Source of the DNA: Minisyncoccota bacterium
Lineage (GTDB): Bacteria > Patescibacteriota > Minisyncoccia > Phycocordibacterales > SBAW01
NCBI GenBank assembly: GCA_020050775.1
Contig: JAGVKC010000003.1
Location: 1 to 6,032, forward strand
DNA: 6,032 bases
Reading direction: 5' to 3'
Shown here: piece after piece, positions 1-5,382 of the stretch
Position numbering within the stretch: position 1 is the first letter of the stretch
Layout: every line of letters begins with the position of its first letter
Notes under the pieces: model-generated
What the model saw: the letters and a program-made list of their open reading frames with translations, nothing else
The model's database searches: none
Told to the model about the DNA's origin: nothing
Translations under genes and position numbers: made by a program

Positions 1-337
1 AGTCTTTAATGAAGGCTATATACTCGCGAATCTGTATTTTCATTAGGTCATCGAGTTCTTTTGCGTAGCGTTCTTCCAGAAGCGCAATGTATGGGCGGAT
101 GTCGAGCTGGCGAGATTGAATAAAAAATTGCGCGATAAATTCCAGTGAGTTAAGGAAGTTTTGGAATTGGCCAATAATAGCTTGCTGCTCATCTTGAGAT
201 TTAAGCGCAAGGTTGATACTCGAAGCCATTAATAGCGCACGCATAGAGCCGTCTTTAAGAATGATGACGCCGTCGCGCACCTCTTTGATGGGTACGAAGT
301 CTTGAGTCGCTTGGGCTTTTACTTTTGTGTCAGCCAT
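1..337 (-). CDS. TraC-like / VirB4 N-terminal-like protein (partial, 3' end off window)
   Basis: The frame opens at ATG 337-335 and stays open to the left edge, giving 112 visible residues starting MADTKVKAQATQDFVPIKEV. The visible part has no membrane segment. It reads as an alpha/beta domain: VPIKEVRDGVIILKDGS at about 15-31 (two short strands), a hydrophobic segment ALLMASSINLAL at 34-45, a helix with DEQQAIIGQFQNFLNSL at 49-65, and FFIQSRQLDIRPY at 71-83. From memory, this pattern matches the TraC-like proteins of about 230 residues that lie between prgI and the VirB4 ATPase in Parcubacteria, and it resembles the N-terminal domain of VirB4/TraC-type secretion ATPases. I infer that it works on the cytoplasmic face of a type IV secretion-like complex with the ATPase. 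It starts 4 bp after the prgI stop, so the two are co-transcribed. No Shine-Dalgarno motif precedes the start. Walker motifs are not expected in this part, and none is visible. It could instead be the N-terminus of a full-length VirB4; the window cannot decide. Confidence 0.82.
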   Translation of the reverse strand, partial: MADTKVKAQATQDFVPIKEVRDGVIILKDGSMRALLMASSINLALKSQDEQQAIIGQFQNFLNSLEFIAQFFIQSRQLDIRPYIALLEERYAKELDDLMKIQIREYIAFIKD

Positions 338-341
338 ATTG

Positions 342-779
342 TTATAGCGCGAGACCGTCACGACTCACGCCGCCGCTTTGGGTTCTGTCTTTAATATTCA
401 AAGACCATGAAAGGTCGCGTAGTTTGCTTGCGGAAAGTTTAGGTACCATGCCAGCGTTTTGGGCAGGGGCAACAACTTCTTGTTTCGTTATAACTTTACC
501 CTGACCTTGTTTCCACAAGTAGAGCTTGCTACCGAAAAAGTAAGAAAAGGCATGTTCAACCGCCACAATGAGCGGTCTGCCATTGATGGTATAAAACGCG
601 AGTCCTGCGGCGAACACAATCACTGGTATTGAGAGTGCTACGAAGAGAAAAAAAGGCAGAAGTGTAAAGAATACGAGGCACACGCCTCCCCCACCTGCAA
701 GCCAGATGAATTGCTTTAGCGTCAGAGGACCGAAAATCTTGTCCTCGACTTCAATGAATTGAGGAACTTGATACTGCAC
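342..779 (-). CDS. prgI: PrgI family membrane protein (VirB3-like T4SS component)
   Basis: The 145-residue product starts MQYQVPQFIEVEDKIFGPLT when read from GTG 779-777. PrgI-family proteins, named after the enterococcal pCF10 conjugation protein, are small two-helix inner-membrane proteins thought to take the VirB3 place beside the VirB4 ATPase. Visible hallmarks are the QYQVPQFIEVEDKIFGPLTLKQF amphipathic N-terminus (split: QYQVPQ at 2-7, EDKIFGPLT at 12-20, LKQF at 21-24), two adjacent hydrophobic segments at about 25-46 and 47-64, the turn NGRPL at 66-70, and an aromatic cytoplasmic stretch YFFGSKLYLWKQ at 80-91. A polar tail of about 55 residues follows and ends VSRDGLAL. A TTG codon in frame at 800-798 would add seven residues (MPGILYV). 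I prefer GTG because family members begin at or near QYQVPQ and because an extended -10 element lies 7-8 bp upstream, which would place the transcript start at the GTG. The gene is separated from the upstream gene by a hairpin terminator and followed 4 bp later by the TraC-like gene. Confidence 0.9.
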   Translation of the reverse strand: MQYQVPQFIEVEDKIFGPLTLKQFIWLAGGGGVCLVFFTLLPFFLFVALSIPVIVFAAGLAFYTINGRPLIVAVEHAFSYFFGSKLYLWKQGQGKVITKQEVVAPAQNAGMVPKLSASKLRDLSWSLNIKDRTQSGGVSRDGLAL

Positions 780-795
780 AACGTAAAGTATACCA
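777..795 (-). promoter_or_regulatory. Extended -10 promoter for prgI, probably leaderless
   Basis: On the minus strand, TGG (795-793) directly precedes TATACT (792-787), giving the TGn-TATAAT-type extended -10 element with one mismatch. Seven bases later comes GTG (779-777), the preferred prgI start, so transcription would begin at or within one or two bases of the start codon. No convincing -35 hexamer is present: that position falls inside the terminator stem. Extended -10 promoters commonly do without one. This is motif-based inference without transcript data. Confidence 0.5.
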
Positions 796-798
796 GGC

Positions 799-824
799 AA
801 AACGGCCCCAAAGGGGCCGTTTTT
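799..824 (-). terminator. Bidirectional Rho-independent terminator
   Basis: A perfect 11-bp inverted repeat (799-809 with 813-823, core CGGCCCC/GGGGCCG) closes a 3-base loop at 810-812. The stem is flanked by A-runs and T-runs on both sides. On the minus strand it follows the stop of the Pro-rich gene (TAA at 847-845) by about 20 bp, and the stem is followed by four T residues before GCC. On the plus strand there are five T residues. The short minus-strand T-run suggests partial rather than complete termination. The 3' arm on the minus strand runs almost directly into the prgI promoter. Confidence 0.85.
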
Positions 825-844
825 ATGTGCGTATCACGTATATT

Positions 845-1516
845 TTAGACCGGTTCTCGATACGGGTCCGCACTGTAGTTCTGCGGCTTAGGCGGTTCCT
901 GTTTTACAGGAGCTGTTGCAGTTTGAGTGTTAGGTGCGGGGGTGGTTAAGGTAGGTGGAGTGGGCGGTGTAGAAGGAGTAACTTTTGGTGTTGCGGTTAT
1001 GGACGCAGCAGAGGTTGGGGGTGTGCTTATTTGAGAAGTCTTTTGTGTAAGCATCATGTCTGCTGGGTGCACGGCAGGAGTGTTGGGCACAACGGGCGTG
1101 GGCGTAACTGGTTTTGGAGCTGGCGTTACTGGCGCAGGAACCGCTGCGACCGCTGGTGGGTTGGCCTGAGAAGAAGGCATAGCTACCGATTTTTGCTCCC
1201 CTGTTTCTTCTTTTATCACTTCGCGTATAGGTACAAGAATTTGTTCGTCTATATCTTTGACGAGGATATGGGCCTGCGCTTCGTCGATGTTGAGCTGTGC
1301 TTGTAGTTGCCCAGGAAAATCCTCTGGCGTAATAAAGCCGAGCATTACAAGCATGGTGGCATCCTGCAAAAGAGCTTGCTGCTCTATATGCAGTCTGCGT
1401 TCCGTAGCAATGTGACGAATGTGTTCGCCCATTTCGTTGGAAAAGATGGCTTCTTGTATTGCTTCAGGAAGCGATGCGAGTTTTTTTTCTATGTCTTGTT
1501 GAAGATTTTGTTCCAT
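845..1516 (-). CDS. Conserved CPR hypothetical: small N-terminal domain, Pro/Thr-rich tail, terminal DPYREP motif
   Basis: This 223-residue cytoplasmic-looking protein has no signal peptide or membrane helix. Residues 1-105 form a predicted helical domain: LPEAIQEAIFS at 16-26, IRHIATERRLHIEQQALL at 33-50, the hydrophobic patch MLVMLGFITPEDF at 55-67, LQAQLNIDEAQA at 71-82, and DIDEQILVPIREVIK at 88-102. Similar domains recur in Patescibacteria proteins, but I know of no assigned function. Residues about 113-212 are low complexity and rich in Pro, Thr, Ala and Val (TPAPKPVTPTPVVP at 131-144, STPPTPPTLTTPAP at 182-195), probably an extended flexible linker. The chain ends SADPYREPV; as I recall, a DPYREP-like ending is shared by relatives, which would make it a short docking motif. 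The gene sits 69 bp after the VirB6-like stop and ends just before a hairpin terminator, so it is the last gene of its operon. The start ATG at 1516-1514 lies in an A/T-rich context (CAAATATATG) with no Shine-Dalgarno motif. I infer an accessory or adaptor role in the secretion-like complex. Confidence 0.85.
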   Translation of the reverse strand: MEQNLQQDIEKKLASLPEAIQEAIFSNEMGEHIRHIATERRLHIEQQALLQDATMLVMLGFITPEDFPGQLQAQLNIDEAQAHILVKDIDEQILVPIREVIKEETGEQKSVAMPSSQANPPAVAAVPAPVTPAPKPVTPTPVVPNTPAVHPADMMLTQKTSQISTPPTSAASITATPKVTPSTPPTPPTLTTPAPNTQTATAPVKQEPPKPQNYSADPYREPV

Positions 1517-1528
1517 ATATTTGTTTTT

Positions 1529-1585
1529 TTAATGAGAATCATCCTTACTTTCCTTAGCCCCGTCCTTGGCTCCTTTTTCTGCACC
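1529..1585 (-). other. In-frame open continuation of the VirB6-like gene after its stop codon
   Basis: Past the TAA at 1588-1586, the same frame stays open for 18 codons and reads GAEKGAKDGAKESKDDSH before another TAA at 1531-1529. The composition (Lys, Glu, Asp, Ala, Gly) matches the basic/acidic tail just upstream. It is either the remnant of a longer C-terminus ended by a recent nonsense change, or a read-through extension. Chance cannot be excluded over 18 codons. Confidence 0.45.
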
Positions 1586-3535
1586 TTACTTTAAGGCTTC
1601 TCGGTCCAACTCATCTTTTGTTTTTTCTTTTACAAGTTTAGCAGCATCTGCAGCGCCAAGTACGCTTCCGCGCGATGGCAGATGAACATTACTCCAGTTT
1701 GGTTGTCCTATGCGCTTAACAAACGCGTCCACTCTTCCTTTGTCTATTTCTTTTGCTTTCTTTGCACCATAGCCGGACATCTTTTCCTGTTCTGCTTTTG
1801 CTTTTGAATAGGAATCTTCGTGTTCGGCCGCCTTTTCTTCGTAGCGCTTCTTAGCGGTTTCGCTGGTAGATTTTGCTGCGCGGCGAGCGTAGTCATCTGC
1901 TTTTCGCCTCGTGTGTTCAAGTTGTTTAGCAAGCTTTTCAATTTTGCCGCTGTTTTGTTTTTCGTATGTCCTTTGTATTTTTTGAGTATCTACAGCATCA
2001 GTCTTTAGCCCTTTAGCCCGTTCGAGTACGCGCTTTTGGCGTGCTTTTACTTGTTTTACGAACGTGTTGCTTGAAGCCTTACCTGCGTCTACTTTTACGC
2101 CCATAGCAGACGCGCCTTTATTTAGCACTCCTGCGCCAGGCGCATTTCGTGCATCAAAGGATGAATTGCCCAGACCAGTGAGAGCCCCCTTTGCCAACGT
2201 ACCCAGTGGTCCTTTTGAGGCCCACCCCTGTACGGTTGCAGTACGAGACAATGCAAGAGCGCCACGTCCAACAGTCTGGCGTCCGGTCCAGCCTGCGGTT
2301 GCGGTGGTTGCGCGCAGTGCGTTGCCTGTTGCCCAGCCAGTCGCTTTTGCTGCCATCGCGCTTCCCTCCGTTACCACCCAGTCAGACACCTTAAGTCCTA
2401 CGTATAGTATTGCGATGACGAACCCGAGGCGGATAGAGACGGTTGCGATAGCTGTGCCGATAGCTGCGAGCCCCGCTCCTCCTTCCGCAGTTGAAGTTGT
2501 TCCGGGTAGTGTGTTAAAGATGCCGCTTACGAGACTTCCTTGCTGGGCGCCGTTGCTTTCAAGGAAGAGGCTTAGAATATAGAAAATGAAAAGGAATATT
2601 GCTGGGTAGAATGCGGATTTTATGAGCAATTTTTGCCACTGGTCGTAGAATCCGGAAAGTTTTGGAATTGCCTTTGCCACGAATGCCAGAGGCGAAGCGA
2701 TGATAAGGAACCATAGCGCTACAATGCGCATGAGAAACTTCACTCCCACGGTGAGGAAGGTTATAAACAGCATGGCAAACATAGCTCCAAGCGCGATGTA
2801 GACCATGGAGAGCGTGATGACTACGTTTAGAAATCCGCTTCCTCCTTTGTTTTGTGCGTAAAACTGTTGGAATTCAGCGCTTCCAAGGAGGTTCTGCACA
2901 GAAACGCCCTGCATGATACCTTCGGAAAGATTTTTTACGCCGTTGGCAAACGGCGCCCCTACGTTGGGTATGGCGTTATAGAATTGCACTGCTAAGATGT
3001 TTCCCGCGTCTATAACTAACCGTGTAAAAAAGAAGCTGAAGTTAACTAACAGCGCAACCACGATAACCACAGCGAGCATTTTTATAGTTCCGGCAGTTTC
3101 TGCCTGCAACATAACAACAAGCGCAATATAAATGAGTATGAATATGAACGTCATGTTCGCAATGTCGCGAACTATCTCCCACCCAGTGGAGAGGAAGGTA
3201 AGGGCGTATGCACTACTGTTAAGTGAGAGCGCTATGGTGTAACTGAAGAAAAATGCGCCAATGTAGGCGAAGGTGCTCATGAGCCCTACGGTAAAGACGT
3301 AGACAAGGTTTGAAATACAAATATCCCACGTGCTCGCGCTCCAGCTACAGGAAGGAGCGGTTGGAGTTCCGCTTACTGGAAGTTGATTTTGGTTAACCGG
3401 GGCAAGGCCTTGCATTGTCCCCTGATTCATCGCGCCATGGTTATCTGCTTGTGCGGGTGTGTACGCACCAAAAATACTGATTGTAATTACAGCAGCTGCA
3501 AGAAAGCGTATGGTTTTCTTAGACGCCAAATGCAT
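1586..3535 (-). CDS. VirB6/TrbL-like polytopic T4SS membrane protein
   Basis: The 649-residue protein starts at ATG 3535-3533. Residues 1-30 form a signal peptide: KK at 6-7, hydrophobic core 10-23, likely cleavage after TPAQA. A short exported stretch follows with two cysteines (C63, C73; SCSWSASTWDIC). About seven membrane helices follow, near 76-104, 124-144, 150-172, 234-260, 264-288, 305-325 and 354-382, with a polar loop at 185-232. This layout fits VirB6/TrbL-type inner-membrane channel components of type IV secretion systems and matches proteins I recall from Parcubacteria T4SS loci. Residues 390-490 are Ala/Gly/Thr-rich and include FDARNAPGAG at 460-469. Residues about 515-590 are highly charged and helical (KIEKLAKQLEHTRRKADDYA), a likely cytoplasmic coiled coil. 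The start overlaps the upstream gene's end by 17 bp, so translation is probably coupled. No Shine-Dalgarno motif is seen. The stop looks premature, because the frame stays open for 18 further tail-like codons. The functional call is by topology and context; pairwise similarity to classical VirB6 is likely weak. Confidence 0.8.
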   Translation of the reverse strand: MHLASKKTIRFLAAAVITISIFGAYTPAQADNHGAMNQGTMQGLAPVNQNQLPVSGTPTAPSCSWSASTWDICISNLVYVFTVGLMSTFAYIGAFFFSYTIALSLNSSAYALTFLSTGWEIVRDIANMTFIFILIYIALVVMLQAETAGTIKMLAVVIVVALLVNFSFFFTRLVIDAGNILAVQFYNAIPNVGAPFANGVKNLSEGIMQGVSVQNLLGSAEFQQFYAQNKGGSGFLNVVITLSMVYIALGAMFAMLFITFLTVGVKFLMRIVALWFLIIASPLAFVAKAIPKLSGFYDQWQKLLIKSAFYPAIFLFIFYILSLFLESNGAQQGSLVSGIFNTLPGTTSTAEGGAGLAAIGTAIATVSIRLGFVIAILYVGLKVSDWVVTEGSAMAAKATGWATGNALRATTATAGWTGRQTVGRGALALSRTATVQGWASKGPLGTLAKGALTGLGNSSFDARNAPGAGVLNKGASAMGVKVDAGKASSNTFVKQVKARQKRVLERAKGLKTDAVDTQKIQRTYEKQNSGKIEKLAKQLEHTRRKADDYARRAAKSTSETAKKRYEEKAAEHEDSYSKAKAEQEKMSGYGAKKAKEIDKGRVDAFVKRIGQPNWSNVHLPSRGSVLGAADAAKLVKEKTKDELDREALK

Positions 3536-5381
3536 AGCATTGTTGAAGCCCGGCTTTTGTCTGGTCGTTTCGACCTGTCAGTTGTGTCTGCAGCGTTGTG
3601 CGGTCTTGCTGCGCTTGCGTTACATCAGCCTGCAAGAATATTCCGCTAGAGGCGAGCGCCGCGTTATATTCTGCCGTTATAGCCTTTACGCCATTTGTCG
3701 AGGTAATGCCAAGCGTGCGCGTCTGCAATTCCTGGAGAAACGCAATGGCTGAATTGGCACGAGTAATATGTACGTTAAATGTAGCGATTTGAGAATCATA
3801 CGACGCAAGAGTCGCAAGTGCAGAGGCAGAGTTGCTTGTCGCCTGAGATTGCTTCGCAGTATTTTGCGTTGAAGAAGCTGTGACTGCCCAGCAGTTTGCA
3901 AGGGTGTTTAGTTGTTCTTGAGTATTTTGGATATCGCGGATGGCCCCTTGGAACGCCGTGCCGTACTGCTGTGCGTACTGCACCATGCCCTGGAGGTTTT
4001 CCAGAAGAGCCTGGCCCTGTTCTTGGGCAAGTTGTTGGTTGGGCGTAAGGTAGCTTGTTTCGTAGCCTTGCTGGCCGCTGAGGTTAGAAAGACCGCCATA
4101 GAGCGCTTTCGTCATAAGTTGGCGCACCAAAGCACTTATAATTTCGTCGAAGTTTTTAGCGAGGTTCAGTGAGTCGATGCTAGTACCGAGTGTCTTGTTA
4201 AGCGAAGATTCGATGACGCCGCCCGGAGTAGTGATGCGCGTTTTACAGTTTTGTACAGGACCGTTGGCACCAACAGCTGCAACACAATCGTATTTTTCTT
4301 GTTGGGCAAGGAAACCGGTCGGAGTGACCTGTCGGTTTGCGTTTGCTCCTGCGGTTGCTTGCGCATTAGCAAGGCCAAGCTGTCCGTAAGAGTATGCGCC
4401 GAAGGGGTTGTTAGTAGGGGTCCCCGTCAGAGAAAGAAGGCTGTTCCAGCCTCCTGCGCGGAAGTTCCCGCCGGTGAAGCGCGTGAAATTATTTGCAATC
4501 GACGTGAGAGAGCAACTCTGCGCGCCTGCGTTACTGCGCGCGTAGCTTTGTGCAAGTGCAATACGGATTTGGTTTTGAAACGGAGAGCACAAGAATGAAA
4601 GGGCGCTACCCTTTATGTATTCGCCTGCAGCTTGATCGAGTACGTTAGTAAAGAATTGCTTATAGTTTTGTACGAAGGAGGGCTTTCCGTTAAAGCCAGA
4701 GTTTATCCAATTAACAACGCTAGAAGTGATCTGTTGGATTGCCGCGCGTGCGATGGTGCGCGCGATACAGTTAAGAAAGTTGTCGCGCAAAATATCATTA
4801 GAATCTTTTACGTTCTGTACAGGAGCATTAACTGTAACCGCAACAGGCGCAAGCGCCGCAGAGCTGAGTACTCCGCCCGCGGTGCCGCCTCCTAAGAGTC
4901 CGGCGGTGCACAAGGCTGTCCCAATGCCCGCACCAATCAGAGCGCCTTCAAGACCTATGCCGTTTTGCGTCGCGGTGTTTGCCCCGCCATTTCCAAGAAT
5001 ACTTACATTGCCGGAGATATTTCCATTATTTAGCTCGTTTACAGTACTAGGTACGAAGTTAGTAATGTTTCCCCCCCCTACGAAAGTGCCTTGCCCGCCA
5101 AGCCACTGCACACCAGTGACGGTCTGACTGCCCGCAGTACCACTACCAGTTAGCCCCCCACCTGTTTCTGCCCCTACATTGTTACCTCCAGGAGGTATGT
5201 CGTTGGGAACGTTGGTGACTGGCCCGGTAGTGGTTGCATTGCCTGGACGCTCTGTTCCGCTGCCAAAGGAGCCTGTGTTGGGGCCTGGGGTTTCGCCGGT
5301 GAAAAACCACATCCATAGAACAATAAGGAGGAGCGCAAATGCGAGCGCGCCAAGGATTATAAAAAGAATGCGGCGGTTCAT
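3519..5381 (-). CDS. Membrane-anchored, Gly/Asn-rich, cysteine-containing conserved CPR protein of T4SS locus
   Basis: The product is 620 residues from ATG 5381-5379 (MNRRILFIILGALAF). I chose this start because it gives RR then a clean membrane anchor at 5-27, and because it begins 1 bp after the upstream stop (TAATATG). A TTG at 5465 would add 28 residues that overlap the upstream gene. After the anchor comes a low-complexity Gly/Asn/Thr/Pro linker (28-140). A glycine-rich hydrophobic segment at 142-183 follows (GALIGAGIG, GLLGGGTAGG), then helical modules: NCIARTIARAAIQQITSSVVNW at 204-225 (two stretches), NSGFNGKPSF at 227-236, LSFLCSPFQNQIRIALAQSY at 261-280, and TPGGVIESSLNKTLG with FDEIISALVRQL (385-422). 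A Gln-rich coiled-coil-like region fills 445-610. Eight cysteines (158, 205, 265, 290, 366, 379, 497, 615) could form disulfides outside the membrane. The octapeptide NAPVQNVK at 185-192 recurs as NGPVQNCK at 373-380. I recall relatives beside VirB6-like genes in Parcubacteria, with no known function. An extracytoplasmic scaffold or surface component is inference. Confidence 0.85.
   Translation of the reverse strand: MNRRILFIILGALAFALLLIVLWMWFFTGETPGPNTGSFGSGTERPGNATTTGPVTNVPNDIPPGGNNVGAETGGGLTGSGTAGSQTVTGVQWLGGQGTFVGGGNITNFVPSTVNELNNGNISGNVSILGNGGANTATQNGIGLEGALIGAGIGTALCTAGLLGGGTAGGVLSSAALAPVAVTVNAPVQNVKDSNDILRDNFLNCIARTIARAAIQQITSSVVNWINSGFNGKPSFVQNYKQFFTNVLDQAAGEYIKGSALSFLCSPFQNQIRIALAQSYARSNAGAQSCSLTSIANNFTRFTGGNFRAGGWNSLLSLTGTPTNNPFGAYSYGQLGLANAQATAGANANRQVTPTGFLAQQEKYDCVAAVGANGPVQNCKTRITTPGGVIESSLNKTLGTSIDSLNLAKNFDEIISALVRQLMTKALYGGLSNLSGQQGYETSYLTPNQQLAQEQGQALLENLQGMVQYAQQYGTAFQGAIRDIQNTQEQLNTLANCWAVTASSTQNTAKQSQATSNSASALATLASYDSQIATFNVHITRANSAIAFLQELQTRTLGITSTNGVKAITAEYNAALASSGIFLQADVTQAQQDRTTLQTQLTGRNDQTKAGLQQCYAFGV
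5071..5078 (-). repeat. G8 homopolymer in the Gly-rich linker of the anchored protein
   Basis: Eight consecutive C on the plus strand read as G8 in the coding strand, encoding Gly102 to Gly104. Losing one G leads to a stop about 11 codons on; gaining one G leads to a stop 4 codons on. Either change would leave only the membrane anchor and part of the linker. A second, shorter tract (C6, 5154-5159) lies in the same linker. Such tracts can act as slipped-strand switches, and they are also common sequencing-error sites. Confidence 0.6.
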
Positions 5382-5382
5382 A

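Noticed and set aside
780..800. TTG 800 as the prgI start
   Set aside because: It adds MPGILYV before the typical QYQVPQ N-terminus and overlaps the -10 element and the terminator edge. It cannot be wholly excluded.
1481..1488. A8 tract (coding strand) at codons 10-12 of the Pro-rich gene as a frameshift site
   Set aside because: The sequence GAA AAA AAA CTC could be slippery, but the zero frame encodes the whole protein and I saw no alternative product that would make slippage useful.
1586..1588. Recoded TAA codon
   Set aside because: All five visible genes end in TAA, so genome-wide reassignment is untenable. Only local read-through or a mutation remains possible.
2064..2582. Plus-strand open frame of 172 codons inside the VirB6-like gene
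   Set aside because: It is antisense to a convincing membrane-protein gene, is Pro/Ala/Val/Arg-rich from the reverse complement of Ala/Gly/Thr codons, and has no recognisable domain or upstream signals.
4251..5127. Plus-strand open frames (4251-4598, 4726-5127) opposite the anchored protein
   Set aside because: They are shadows of the Gly/Ala/Asn-rich minus-strand gene. The products are Pro- and Cys/Arg-rich without family character.
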